64,000 nt of DNA, taken from NCBI GenBank assembly GCA_964581565.1, contig CAZOOZ010000003.1, positions 62,001 through 126,000 on the forward strand. Reading direction: 5' to 3'. Position numbers and translations under genes: made by a program. Source of the stretch: UBA1433 sp964581565 (GTDB lineage: Bacteria; Bacillota; Clostridia; Eubacteriales; UBA1433). How positions within the stretch are numbered: the stretch's first letter is position 1; each line of letters starts with the position of its first letter. Below the pieces are notes generated by a model that was not told the origin of the DNA, did no database searches, and saw only the letters and a program-made list of their open reading frames with translations. Of the stretch, positions 52,490 through 61,877 are shown piece after piece.

Positions 52490-53134
52490 TCAAATAAGCC
52501 CTCTTCTTATATCGTTCTTATGAAACTCCAAATGTTCTCTGACAACTTCTTCGACTCTGCTTTTATCTTTTGATTCTATTACTTCGATCGTTTTTTTGAA
52601 GATTTGATATAATTGCTGATTATCTACGCTTGCTTCTACACGCATACCAGAATAAACCCAGCATCTATACAATCGATATTGCAGATCTTCTATGTAAATA
52701 TTAATAAATTCATTATCTGCTATTTCCCAAATCATATGATGCATTCTATCATCAATATCCATAATTATTGTCGCATCATTCAAATCAGAATTTTTCATTT
52801 CGTCCAATAGCTCTTTTAAATTGTCAATATCCGTTTGTTTGACTTTATCGATTGCAAGTTTAATATTCATTATTTCCAATGCTTCTTTAGCGTCAAATAG
52901 ATCTCTTAACTGATTAATATCAAACACCGCCACTTGCATACCTATCTTAGGCAATGAATAAATCCATTTTTCTTGCTGTAATCTTCTTAAAGCCTCTCTT
53001 ACTGGAGTACGACTCATGCCGAATTCATTTGCCAGCATGCTTTCATTCAATACTTCTCCCGGCAAATATTGCACATGAATAATTCTGTGTTTCAATACAT
53101 TGTATATTTCGTCAACTTTTCCTAACTTAACCAT
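52490..53134 (-). CDS. GntR-family transcriptional regulator (FCD)
   Basis: The 214-residue protein has an N-terminal winged helix (LNESMLANEFGMSRTPVREA) and a helical FCD domain (DLFDAKEALEIMNIKLA, IDDRMHHMIWEIADN, with metal-type His residues). It is the FadR/FCD subgroup which bind metabolites such as organic acids. Start at 53134 follows GGAGAAAATT. No target gene is linked beyond itself. Confidence 0.9.
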   Translation of the reverse strand: MVKLGKVDEIYNVLKHRIIHVQYLPGEVLNESMLANEFGMSRTPVREALRRLQQEKWIYSLPKIGMQVAVFDINQLRDLFDAKEALEIMNIKLAIDKVKQTDIDNLKELLDEMKNSDLNDATIIMDIDDRMHHMIWEIADNEFINIYIEDLQYRLYRCWVYSGMRVEASVDNQQLYQIFKKTIEVIESKDKSRVEEVVREHLEFHKNDIRRGLI

Positions 53135-53160
53135 AATTTTCTCCATTTATTACGTACTTT

Positions 53161-53229
53161 CTTATTTAGTCTGGAGACATTATTATACAACGATTATTTT
53201 AGGATTTCAATATTAGTGTACTAAATAAG
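53161..53229. repeat. 10-bp inverted repeat flanking the GntR promoter
   Basis: CTTATTTAGT (53161-53170) and ACTAAATAAG (53220-53229) are exact reverse complements, 49 bases apart, one upstream of the -35 box and one just after the start site. Likely autoregulatory operators. Confidence 0.6.
53182..53210 (-). promoter_or_regulatory. GntR gene promoter
   Basis: TTGAAA (53210-53205) and TATAAT (53187-53182) are 17 bases apart on the - strand, upstream of the GntR gene. Confidence 0.75.
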
Positions 53230-53248
53230 TTAAATTTTTTGTCATATT

Positions 53249-54580
53249 TTATTTAAAATTGCTTATTTCTTTAATTAATCTCTCTTTTTTATTCTCAACT
53301 TTCTCTTCTATTACTAAATTTAATAAATAATTTAAAATATTACCGATCTCGATTCCTTCGCTGTATCCCAGTTGTATTATATCCTTGCCATCAATATCAA
53401 GATCTTCTAACTTGAAACATAAATTTTGATTAAAGATAATTTCTGTTTCTTTTAAAATTATATTATAAATTTTTAGCCGTTCATTTAAATATATGGGATT
53501 TTGCGCTTTCGCATCAGCGATCTTAATTTCTAATAACCTAAAAAAACTTCGTCTGCCAATCTCATTTAACCATCGTTTTATTTGGATTCTGTCAGGAGAT
53601 ATTTTTGTATCGTGATAAAAAATCAATTTGTATACATGATAAATTGTATCATTATCATATTCTAATCTCTCAAGTATTTGCTTTGCCATCTCCGCACTTT
53701 TTTTTGCATGGTCATAGAAGTGTCCAGAAGCATAGATATTATTCGAGTAGCACATTGATTTGCTTAAATCGTGAAAGAGCATTGATAAGCGAACAATGAT
53801 ATCATTATTTGAACATGCAATGCTCTTTGCCGTATGCTCCCAAACATCATAAATGTGATAAGGATTATTTTGATTATAGCCTATAGCTGGTATTATCTCC
53901 GGAATAAGCACAGAAATTACCGAAGAATATTGAAGTAGGATTTTTTCTATGGCTTCACCGAGTAATAATTTATTGAATTCTTTTTTTATGCGGTAAGGAT
54001 GTAAAATTCGCAATAGTTCTTTTTTATCTAATATAGCACGTCGTGTATTATACTCAATTTCAAAATTATATACTGCTGCAAATCGCAATGCCCGTAAAAT
54101 ACGCAAAGCATCTTCTTCAAAACGTTTTTTGCATTCTCCTATGCAGCGAATAGTTTGATTATACAAATCACGCTTACCCTCAAAACAATCGATAAGCCCA
54201 TCTTTATCGTTATACGCCATCGCATTGATCGTAAAATCACGACGACTCAAATCTTCTTTTAATGATTTTATAAATTTAACTTCATCAGGGTGGCGATTAT
54301 CGCTGTATCTACCATCAGTTCGGTAAGTTGTTATGTCATATGTTTTATCATTGAGAACTAAAGTGATTGTTCCAAATTTTATACCTGTATGAATGATCTT
54401 CAATCCGATAAAGCAATCAATGATTTCTTTCGGCTCGGCTTTTGTGCAAATGTCCCAATCTTTTGGTGATAAATCAAGTATGCTGTCACGAACACATCCG
54501 CCGACCACGAAAGCTTCGTAACCGTGATTGTATAATGTGTTGATAATAAATTTGACATCAGCCGGTAAAATGATTTTCAT
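53249..54580 (-). CDS. cca: CCA tRNA nucleotidyltransferase with HD domain
   Basis: The 443-residue enzyme adds CCA to tRNA 3' ends. It has the class II nucleotidyltransferase motif FVVGGCVRDSILDL, KDWDICT, the RRDFTINAMAYN motif and, after residue about 250, an HD phosphohydrolase domain (LFHDLSK). The ATG at 54580 is chosen by GAGTGAT. The tRNAs in this window already encode CCA, so this is mainly repair. Confidence 0.92.
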   Translation of the reverse strand: MKIILPADVKFIINTLYNHGYEAFVVGGCVRDSILDLSPKDWDICTKAEPKEIIDCFIGLKIIHTGIKFGTITLVLNDKTYDITTYRTDGRYSDNRHPDEVKFIKSLKEDLSRRDFTINAMAYNDKDGLIDCFEGKRDLYNQTIRCIGECKKRFEEDALRILRALRFAAVYNFEIEYNTRRAILDKKELLRILHPYRIKKEFNKLLLGEAIEKILLQYSSVISVLIPEIIPAIGYNQNNPYHIYDVWEHTAKSIACSNNDIIVRLSMLFHDLSKSMCYSNNIYASGHFYDHAKKSAEMAKQILERLEYDNDTIYHVYKLIFYHDTKISPDRIQIKRWLNEIGRRSFFRLLEIKIADAKAQNPIYLNERLKIYNIILKETEIIFNQNLCFKLEDLDIDGKDIIQLGYSEGIEIGNILNYLLNLVIEEKVENKKERLIKEISNFK

Positions 54581-54611
54581 TGATATCACTCTTCATTTTA
54601 ATAATAACACT

Positions 54612-55145
54612 CTATTTTCGAATATATCCACCATGCAGTCTTTTTACATCACTAAGGATAATCACAGCTTCCGGTACTTTAGCTTTAATTTTTTTAACTG
54701 CTTCTTCTGATTGTCTACGTGGTATATGCAGAATTAAAACTTTTTTATCGTTATTAAATCCATGCCCGTCTAATACGGTAAGTCCAAATCCTTCTTCTCT
54801 AAGATAATGAGCCAATTCATCCCCTGTATTCATCGGGACAATAATCTGTATGCTGGAAAGGCCGATTGCCAGCTTTTCTTCTATGGTTATTCCTACATAA
54901 TTTCCGATTGCATATGCTAATGCATATAAAAAACATTTAAAATAATTCTCACTTAGGTTCGTAATAATTGAACTAACAATAAATATCCATATCAATACAA
55001 CAAAAAAGCCTAAAATTGCACCTTTAAGCTTTTCACATCTGTTGATCATTACGATTCTTATAGTATCTAAGGAAACTTCTGCAATTTTGCCAACAAAGAT
55101 TATAATATACACTATGATATCATTGCCAGATAAAAATTCTGCCAT
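54612..55145 (-). CDS. UPF0316/DUF2179 membrane protein
   Basis: The 177-residue protein has three membrane segments (DUF5698-like) and a C-terminal DUF2179 domain with EEGFGLTVLDGHGFN and RRQSEEAVKKI. The start is set by AGGAGCAAATTT. Function is unknown; the soluble domain is shared with other YitT-like proteins. Confidence 0.85.
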   Translation of the reverse strand: MAEFLSGNDIIVYIIIFVGKIAEVSLDTIRIVMINRCEKLKGAILGFFVVLIWIFIVSSIITNLSENYFKCFLYALAYAIGNYVGITIEEKLAIGLSSIQIIVPMNTGDELAHYLREEGFGLTVLDGHGFNNDKKVLILHIPRRQSEEAVKKIKAKVPEAVIILSDVKRLHGGYIRK

Positions 55146-55218
55146 AAATTTGCTCCTACTTTCTTTTAGCAAAATTATTTTCTTTTAAATCGTTTAATAT
55201 TTAATCTTCATGTATATG

Positions 55219-55950
55219 TTAAGTCATAAATTTTTCATATTCTGCTATTACCATGTCAGGATCACCTTGAAGCATTACTCTACCATCATGCATCCATAGA
55301 ATTTCATTACATAAGCTTTTTAAAGTCCCCATACTATGAGATACAATGATCACGGTTCTATTTTCATCACTTATTAATTCTCTCATTCTGTTGTAACTTT
55401 TATTTTTAAATTTAACATCCCCTACACTCAAAACCTCATCAATTAATATAATATCCGTCTCTAATGTTGATGTTATAGAAAAAGCTAATTTGGAATACAT
55501 ACCGCTTGAATATGATTGTACAGGTTTCTCTATAAAGTTGCCCAATTCTGAAAATTCTATAATATCATTTATTTTTTCATCTATTTCATTTTTTGTAAAT
55601 CCTAAAAGCATAGCTGCAAGGTAAATATTTTCACGGCCGGATAATTTAGGCAAAAATCCAACTCCTATAGATAGGAGTGACACCGAATTGCCGTGTATAT
55701 CGATATTGCCTTTATCTGGTGAAAAAATGCCGGCTATGGCTCTGAGAAGTGTCGATTTCCCACTTCCATTTTTGCCTATGATTCCGAGAATTCTGCCTTT
55801 TTCAACTTCGAAAGAGACATCTTGAATAGCCTCCGAAATATCTATTCTCGAACCTTTTTGTCGGCTAAAAATTACACTTTTTAGCTTAACTTTTTTTAAT
55901 CCTCTATATTTAATATTTAAATTTTTTACTGTAATTGCTGCCTTTTCCAT
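55219..55950 (-). CDS. Polysaccharide-type ABC exporter ATPase (TagH/Wzt-like)
   Basis: The 243-residue ATPase has Walker A GIIGKNGSGKST, signature YSSGM, Walker B IILIDEVLSVGD and the H-loop VSHSM. It is typical of teichoic-acid and O-antigen exporters. No C-terminal carbohydrate-binding domain is fused. The start overlaps the permease stop by one base. Confidence 0.9.
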   Translation of the reverse strand: MEKAAITVKNLNIKYRGLKKVKLKSVIFSRQKGSRIDISEAIQDVSFEVEKGRILGIIGKNGSGKSTLLRAIAGIFSPDKGNIDIHGNSVSLLSIGVGFLPKLSGRENIYLAAMLLGFTKNEIDEKINDIIEFSELGNFIEKPVQSYSSGMYSKLAFSITSTLETDIILIDEVLSVGDVKFKNKSYNRMRELISDENRTVIIVSHSMGTLKSLCNEILWMHDGRVMLQGDPDMVIAEYEKFMT

Positions 55951-56732
55951 TATATCACCTTCGCATAACTATTTTCATATTTATAAATTATGCGTATACC
56001 GATATAGGATAGTACGAGGCCGATAGCCAACCACATAAAATATATTCCAAAATGGATAGAATTTCCAAATAATAGTACATTTCTAAATTCGTCTATTAGA
56101 TATGCCATAGGATTCACTTTAAGCATAATATCACTATATGGAGCAGGTATTCTTGTCGTTATCGAGAAAAATACCCCGGACATATAAAAAACTAATCTAA
56201 ATAATACATCTATAATATTTGATAAGTCTTCAACAAAGATACCAAAATGCATTAAAATCGATCCAAATCCAAAAGTGATTACGAATAATAAAATAAGCAA
56301 GGGGAAGATATATAAAATATTAAATGTAAATGTCACCTTGTAAAATATCATCATAATAAAAATCAGTCCGAAAGCTATGCTTGTTTTAAATAAATTAATG
56401 AAGAGCTTCACGAAAATTAAGATATATTTAGGCATATATATCTTTGATACAATCCCTTTATTAGTTTTTACCAACTTCACACTTGATTTTACAACCTTGT
56501 TGAACACGCCCCAAATTGTTAACCCAATAAACACAAAGACCGGGAAATATGGCTCTTTAGTATGAAATACAACTTTTACCATGAGTGTGTATACCATCAT
56601 CAACAAAAGCGGATCTAATATCCACCAGAGCCAATTCAAATACGAATTGGCTACTTCGGTCCTTAGCTCGGCACCCGCGGAATAGATCATATAAGCAAAA
56701 TATCTCTTAATATCTTTAAAAATTCTTTTCAT
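55950..56732 (-). CDS. Polysaccharide-type ABC exporter permease (TagG/Wzm-like)
   Basis: The 260-residue protein has six membrane segments and the ABC2_membrane pattern (DPLLLMMVYTLMVKVVFHTK and YMSGVFFSITTRIP). It exports a lipid-linked polymer with the ATPase next to it. No polymer-synthesis genes are in the window. Confidence 0.87.
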   Translation of the reverse strand: MKRIFKDIKRYFAYMIYSAGAELRTEVANSYLNWLWWILDPLLLMMVYTLMVKVVFHTKEPYFPVFVFIGLTIWGVFNKVVKSSVKLVKTNKGIVSKIYMPKYILIFVKLFINLFKTSIAFGLIFIMMIFYKVTFTFNILYIFPLLILLFVITFGFGSILMHFGIFVEDLSNIIDVLFRLVFYMSGVFFSITTRIPAPYSDIMLKVNPMAYLIDEFRNVLLFGNSIHFGIYFMWLAIGLVLSYIGIRIIYKYENSYAKVI

Positions 56733-56765
56733 TTATTTATAGTCTCCACAAACATACATGGTAAA

Positions 56766-57677
56766 TTATTTAATAATAGGTGACGGAGAAGAGTTATATA
56801 CTCTTGAAAATTGCGGCACACTTGAAGTCAGCCATACATTCCCACCTATGATACTGTCGTGCCCGATAACAGTATCTCCACCCAGTATGGTAGCCCCGGA
56901 ATATATAACGACATTATCTTCAATATCAGGATGCCTTTTGATTCCTTTTACCAAATTTCCATCCGTATCTACTTCAAAACTTTTCGCTCCGAGGGTAACT
57001 CCCTGATATAATTTTACATTATTGCCTATTACACATGTTTCCCCGATAACGACTCCGGTTCCATGATCGATAAAAAAATGGCTGCCGATATTTGCCCCAG
57101 GATGTATATCTATCCCTGTATTTTTATGTGCATATTCTGTCATAATACGAGGTATAATCGGTATATCCTTAATAAATAATTCATGAGCTAATCGATAGGT
57201 CGCTACAGCTTGAATAGATGGATAACTGAGCAAGATTTCTTCTATATATCGCGCGGCAGGATCTCCTGCATAAGCAGCTTGTATATCGGTTGTAAGCATT
57301 TGCCTTATTATCGGCAATGCAGCAATAAAGTCCGTCGCCATATTCTCGGCTTTAACAAAACACTCTGTATTCTTACATGTATTTTTTTTATCTAATTTAC
57401 ATTGATTGATCAGTACTGTCTTTAAAATATCGTGCAATTTTACTGTAGCATTGATAATATTTCGATTAATTGTTTCCAGAATATATACTTCTTGGGTAAT
57501 TTCTAATTCATAAGCAGTAGGAAACATAGCCGCCATTAAATCATTTATCAGTTCAATAATCTTTTTTTTCATTCCGAATCCGCTGATATTTTCGTTATGT
57601 AATTGGTGATTATTGATCTGCATTAGTTCTTCAGCAATATTTCGTGAATTTTCTTTTAAAAAATTATTTAATTTCAT
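56766..57677 (-). CDS. Serine O-acetyltransferase
   Basis: The 303-residue enzyme makes O-acetylserine for cysteine. It has the N-terminal helical domain and a left-handed beta helix with DIHPGANIGSHFFIDHG, TGVVIGETCVIGNN and HPDIEDNVVIYSGATILGG. It resembles the EpsC/SAT type of Gram-positive bacteria. It has its own promoter; no cysK lies here. Confidence 0.92.
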   Translation of the reverse strand: MKLNNFLKENSRNIAEELMQINNHQLHNENISGFGMKKKIIELINDLMAAMFPTAYELEITQEVYILETINRNIINATVKLHDILKTVLINQCKLDKKNTCKNTECFVKAENMATDFIAALPIIRQMLTTDIQAAYAGDPAARYIEEILLSYPSIQAVATYRLAHELFIKDIPIIPRIMTEYAHKNTGIDIHPGANIGSHFFIDHGTGVVIGETCVIGNNVKLYQGVTLGAKSFEVDTDGNLVKGIKRHPDIEDNVVIYSGATILGGDTVIGHDSIIGGNVWLTSSVPQFSRVYNSSPSPIIK

Positions 57678-57714
57678 CTAAATCGTTTCTCCATTTTTTA
57701 AATAAATCTATATA

Positions 57715-57743
57715 ATTTTATGTTATAATATTTTGAAAGTCAA
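57715..57743 (-). promoter_or_regulatory. Serine acetyltransferase promoter
   Basis: TTGACT (57743-57738) and TAAAAT (57720-57715) are 17 bases apart on the - strand. The -35 box is one base from that of the divergent promoter. Confidence 0.7.
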
Positions 57744-57744
57744 C

Positions 57745-57772
57745 TTGACAATATAGCAGATTATACTATATA
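57745..57772 (+). promoter_or_regulatory. Divergent promoter for a small membrane peptide
   Basis: TTGACA (57745-57750) and TATATA (57767-57772) are 16 bases apart on the + strand, giving a start near 57779, about 56 bases before the peptide gene. Confidence 0.6.
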
Positions 57773-57834
57773 GCAAATTAATAATAAAGTAAACTTTTTT
57801 ATGTTAATTATAACTATCAATTCGGAGAATATAA

Positions 57835-57933
57835 ATGAAAAAAATAAAAAAAATAAAAGATTTACTCCTTACAATTGCAATAATTATTATTGTAATATCT
57901 CTCCTATTGGTATATATCATACCAATTTTATAA
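57835..57933 (+). CDS. Unannotated 32-residue single-span membrane peptide
   Basis: The frame starts MKKIKKIKDLL, then a hydrophobic run about residues 10-29 rich in Ile, Leu and Val, and ends IIPIL. The ATG has GGAG eight bases upstream and a promoter further up. A basic N-terminus and one membrane helix fit a small regulatory or toxin-type peptide. No partner gene is obvious. It is too short for routine gene callers. Confidence 0.6.
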   Translation: MKKIKKIKDLLLTIAIIIIVISLLLVYIIPIL

Positions 57934-57949
57934 ACTCAATACTAAGATA

Positions 57950-57983
57950 AAAATATGAAAGAGACGTTTTTCGTCTCCTTCAT
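57950..57983 (-). terminator. potD terminator
   Basis: ATGAAGGAGACG and CGTCTCTTTCAT form a 12-base stem with one mismatch, loop AAAAA, followed by ATTTTTA on the - strand. It also limits the small peptide transcript from the other side. Confidence 0.8.
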
Positions 57984-57985
57984 AT

Positions 57986-59029
57986 CTAATAAGCTTTTAC
58001 TTTTGTCCAAATATCCGCATAATTCTGGATAAATTCTCCAACATCTTTAAACGTATTGCATTTTTCTAATATTTCATCTGTCGGGTTATAAGCAATATTA
58101 TTATTTTCAGGCTGCTTTAGCGTCTGCGAAAGTGCATTTGTATTTGCTGTCGTATAGCCTACTTCTATGGTATTTTTAAGCGCTATATCATCTCTGCATA
58201 AATAATTTATGAAGGTTTCAGCCAACTCCTTATTTTCGCACGTATATGGAATTGCTACATTATCAAACCATTTATTGCTTCCTTCTTTTGGTACCACATA
58301 ATTTAATTTGTCATTCTCACTCATGCAATACACGGCATCTCCCGAATACACAACAGCCAAATCGGCTTCATCTCCGATCATCATATCAATTACCTGATCG
58401 TTCACATATGCCAAAACGAGCGGTTTTTGCTCTACCAACAAATCGTACGCTTCATTTAGCTCCTTCTGACTTGTGCTATTAATTGAATACCCTTTTAGTA
58501 AAAGAGCGATTGCGATACTGTCACGTTGACTGTCATACATCAATATTTTTTTCGTATATTTTTCATCCCAAAGTATATTCCAACTATCTACAGGGTCAGT
58601 TACATTCTCAGTATTATATAATATACCTAAAGTTCCCCAAAAATAAGGTACAGAATATACATTATTTGGGTCAAAATCCAAATTTAATAATCTTGTATCT
58701 ATGTTTTTTATATTTGGAATATTATCGTAATCAAGCGGCAAAAGCAAATCTTCACTTATCATTTTTTCGATCATGTAATCTGATGGAAAAATAACATCAT
58801 ATGAAGAATTGCCTCCTTTTATTTTATAATACATTTCCTCATTAGATGCATAATTTTCATAAATGACCTTACAATTATACTCTTCTTCAAAATCTGCAAG
58901 TATTGACGTATCCATGTATGTTCCCCAGTTGTAAACATAAAGTTTTGCGCCGGATGTGCTGTTACTGCAAGATGCAAATGCCAAAATCATCATAATAATC
59001 ACGCTAAAAAATAATAACGTTTTCTTCAT
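57986..59029 (-). CDS. potD: Spermidine/putrescine-binding lipoprotein
   Basis: The 347-residue protein has a lipoprotein signal with Cys21 (LAFASC) and a periplasmic-binding fold typical of PotD (YVYNWGTYMD, IFPSDYMIEKM, PYFWGTLGILYN, and a C-terminal WTKVKAY). It captures polyamines for the PotABC transporter. It overlaps potC by four bases. Confidence 0.92.
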   Translation of the reverse strand: MKKTLLFFSVIIMMILAFASCSNSTSGAKLYVYNWGTYMDTSILADFEEEYNCKVIYENYASNEEMYYKIKGGNSSYDVIFPSDYMIEKMISEDLLLPLDYDNIPNIKNIDTRLLNLDFDPNNVYSVPYFWGTLGILYNTENVTDPVDSWNILWDEKYTKKILMYDSQRDSIAIALLLKGYSINSTSQKELNEAYDLLVEQKPLVLAYVNDQVIDMMIGDEADLAVVYSGDAVYCMSENDKLNYVVPKEGSNKWFDNVAIPYTCENKELAETFINYLCRDDIALKNTIEVGYTTANTNALSQTLKQPENNNIAYNPTDEILEKCNTFKDVGEFIQNYADIWTKVKAY

Positions 59030-59826
59030 ATTCTTTCTCCTGTTATTTCTCCTTTTATTTTAGTTTTCTTATTACCTCTCTTATTAATTATAAACAATAA
59101 AAAGGTTACTACAACGATCATTATTGTCGAAAGTGCATTAATTTCAGGGCTGATACCCCTCTTAGCCATTGAATATACATAAATTGATAAATTAGAAACT
59201 CCGCTTCCTGTTGTAAAAAAGCTGATCACAAAATCATCAATCGACAGAGTGAAAGCAAAAAGTATCCCTGTTATAATACCGGGCTTTATTTGCGGCAAAA
59301 TCACTTTTTTTATTGTATGCCATGGTTTTGCGCCAAGATCCATTGCCGCTTCCACCAAATAAATATTCATTTGTCTTAATTTTGGTAATATCGATAAAAT
59401 AACATATGGAATGCAAAAAGTAATATGAGCAATTAACATTGTCAAAAATCCATGCCGAATACTAAATGCGGCAAATAAAATCATCATTGAAACTCCTGTT
59501 ACAATATCCGGATTAATAACAGGTAAGTAATTGATATTTAGTAATAATTTTTGCACTTTGGCGTTATAAAGATAAATTCCTATTGAAGAAATAATTCCAG
59601 CAATCGTTGAAATGATTGTGGCTAAAACAGCTATTGCAATCGTATAATATAGAGCTGACTGAATCTCTGAATTTGTGATCAGCTGCCTATACCAAGCCAA
59701 TGTAAATCCATCCCAAGTGCCCCTTGATTTTGATGCATTAAATGAATAGACCATCAGCACAATGATCGGCGCATATAAAAACAAAAGCATTACATATATA
59801 TAAACATTTCTTATTATTCTTTTCAT
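59026..59826 (-). CDS. potC: Spermidine/putrescine ABC permease PotC
   Basis: The 266-residue permease has six membrane segments and the EAA loop EAAMDLGAKPWHTIKKVILP. It starts as the potB stop ends. Similar length to PotC of other bacteria. Confidence 0.92.
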   Translation of the reverse strand: MKRIIRNVYIYVMLLFLYAPIIVLMVYSFNASKSRGTWDGFTLAWYRQLITNSEIQSALYYTIAIAVLATIISTIAGIISSIGIYLYNAKVQKLLLNINYLPVINPDIVTGVSMMILFAAFSIRHGFLTMLIAHITFCIPYVILSILPKLRQMNIYLVEAAMDLGAKPWHTIKKVILPQIKPGIITGILFAFTLSIDDFVISFFTTGSGVSNLSIYVYSMAKRGISPEINALSTIMIVVVTFLLFIINKRGNKKTKIKGEITGERI

Positions 59827-60653
59827 GCCATAATTTCCATATTTTTATTTTGAGTTTTATCAAATTTATTCATTACCTGCATTGTAATTAATATGATAGT
59901 CATCATTATAAGAGATGCCGCAGACCCGAAGTTCCAATTTCCTGCCTGCAATAATTGCTGTTCGATTAAATTACCAATAAGCATATTTTGTCCTCCTCCA
60001 AGTAATGAAGGGATGACAAAAGTACTGACTGCCGGCATAAACACCATCGTGAATCCGGTAATCACACCCGGTATGCTCAGTGGAAATGTAATTTTCAGAA
60101 ATGCTTGCACATTATTTGCGCCTAAGTCAAAAGCTGCATGCGTGTAATCTTCATCTATTTTTACTAAAATAGAATAAATAGGATAAATCATAAACGGCAG
60201 AAAATTATATACCATCCCGAGTAACACAGCGCCTGAGTTATACAAAAGATTTAAATGCGGCAGTGATAGCCTGGAAAGCAATATATTGATGAGGCCGTTA
60301 TTGCCAAGCAGTGTCATCCATGAATAAGTGCGAAGTAAAAAATTCATCCACATTGGCAAAATAAATAACAGTAATAAAACGCTTCGTTTTTTTTCTGAAT
60401 ATATGCGGCTTATGATATAAGCTACAGGATATCCTAAAAGAAAACAAATAAGTGTAGATACAAGCGCCAAATACAAAGAATTCAGCAATATTTTTAAATA
60501 TATCGGTGAAAAAAAGTCCTTAAAATTTTGCAAAGAAAAATTGCCTGCATTATCCGTAAATGAATAAATACCAAGCAATACTATCGGAAGGCAAATAAAA
60601 ATCAACATCCATACAACATAAGGAAGTCCTGCAAAACGCATATTTTTATCCAT
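59823..60653 (-). CDS. potB: Spermidine/putrescine ABC permease PotB
   Basis: The 276-residue permease has six membrane segments and an EAA-like loop (AAFDLGANNVQAFLKITFPL). It begins two bases after potA. Forms a heterodimer with PotC in the membrane. Confidence 0.92.
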   Translation of the reverse strand: MDKNMRFAGLPYVVWMLIFICLPIVLLGIYSFTDNAGNFSLQNFKDFFSPIYLKILLNSLYLALVSTLICFLLGYPVAYIISRIYSEKKRSVLLLLFILPMWMNFLLRTYSWMTLLGNNGLINILLSRLSLPHLNLLYNSGAVLLGMVYNFLPFMIYPIYSILVKIDEDYTHAAFDLGANNVQAFLKITFPLSIPGVITGFTMVFMPAVSTFVIPSLLGGGQNMLIGNLIEQQLLQAGNWNFGSAASLIMMTIILITMQVMNKFDKTQNKNMEIMA

Positions 60654-60655
60654 AG

Positions 60656-61696
60656 CTAGCCAACCTTCATAATGTGAATGTCATCAGGACCAAAATCCAG
60701 TCCGACATTTGCTCCAAGCAAATGTTGTTGCGTTGTATGAACCATAAAACTATATTCGTTACAGTTAATCATAATTTCGTAATGAACTCCTTTAAAAACA
60801 ATACTTTCTACAGCGCCGTTTATCGTGTTTGGCTTCGGCTCGCCAAGTTTTATATCTTCAGGCCTAATTACTACTTTAACATTATCTTCATTCGGATCGA
60901 TTTTTTTATCTACACAAATAAACTTTTTCCCTAAGAATTCGACTTCATAATCGTTTTCCATGTATCCGTCAAGTATATTGCTCTCGCCAATAAAATCAGC
61001 TACAAAAGTATTGACTGGCTCATTATAAATATCAATAGGTGTACCGATTTGTTGAATTTGTCCGTGATTCATGACTATAATTTTATCAGATAACGTAAGT
61101 GCTTCTTCCTGATCATGGGTAACATAAATAAATGTTTTGTTGACTTCTTTTTGTATTTTTTTCAACTCAATTTGCATTTCTTTTCGCATTTTCAAATCAA
61201 GTGCACTAAGCGGCTCGTCAAGCAGCAACACTTTTGGCTCATTTGCAAGTGCTCTGGCAATAGCAACACGCTGCTGCTGGCCGCCTGAAAGCGAAGTCAC
61301 ATTTCTTTTTTCGCAACCTTTTAAGTCAACAATTTCTAAGAGATTTTCAACTTTTTTTTCGATATTTTTTTGTTTTATTTTTTTTATCCGCAATGAGAAT
61401 GCAATATTTTCAAATACATCCATATGAGGAAAAAGTGCATAATTTTGAAAAACCGTATTTAATGGTCGCCTGTACGCCGGAATATCATTTATACGCTTGT
61501 CAAATAAAAAAACTTCTCCGCTTGTAGGCATCTCAAAACCGGCTATAATACGTAGTATAGTAGTCTTGCCGCATCCAGAAGGTCCGAGAAGAGTTACAAA
61601 TTCATTTTCATTGATAATAAAATTTATATTTTTTATAACTGCTATGCCGTTGAACTCTTTATATAAATCTCTAACTTCAATAATGACTTTTTTCAT
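60656..61696 (-). CDS. potA: Spermidine/putrescine ABC ATPase PotA
   Basis: The 346-residue ATPase has Walker A GPSGCGKTT (about residues 36-44), signature LSGGQQQRVAIARAL, Walker B LLLDEPLSAL, and a C-terminal TOBE domain. It drives polyamine uptake. First gene of the potABCD operon. Confidence 0.93.
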   Translation of the reverse strand: MKKVIIEVRDLYKEFNGIAVIKNINFIINENEFVTLLGPSGCGKTTILRIIAGFEMPTSGEVFLFDKRINDIPAYRRPLNTVFQNYALFPHMDVFENIAFSLRIKKIKQKNIEKKVENLLEIVDLKGCEKRNVTSLSGGQQQRVAIARALANEPKVLLLDEPLSALDLKMRKEMQIELKKIQKEVNKTFIYVTHDQEEALTLSDKIIVMNHGQIQQIGTPIDIYNEPVNTFVADFIGESNILDGYMENDYEVEFLGKKFICVDKKIDPNEDNVKVVIRPEDIKLGEPKPNTINGAVESIVFKGVHYEIMINCNEYSFMVHTTQQHLLGANVGLDFGPDDIHIMKVG

Positions 61697-61786
61697 TAAT
61701 ACTGTAGGACCTCATATTTTTTAAATATTAATTTTAAAATAAAGTATATTACTTTTATTATAAATATTCAATAAAAACTATTTATT

Positions 61787-61825
61787 AAAATCTAAAAATA
61801 GATTAATATAATATTCTTAGATTTT
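61787..61825. repeat. Inverted repeat in the potA-cyclase gap
   Basis: AAAATCTAA (61787-61795) pairs with TTAGATTTT (61817-61825). It could be an operator in the divergent intergenic region (61697-61877), which otherwise holds only AT-rich sequence and weak promoter boxes such as TATAAT near 61851. Confidence 0.4.
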
Positions 61826-61877
61826 TTTAATTTAAAAACTTTTGTATTTTATAATAAACAATAAAGGAGTTCTTCTT

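Noticed and set aside
55219..57677. Capsule or teichoic acid synthesis cluster
   Set aside because: Only the ABC exporter pair is present; no glycosyltransferases or polymer synthesis genes lie nearby, and serine acetyltransferase is a cysteine gene.
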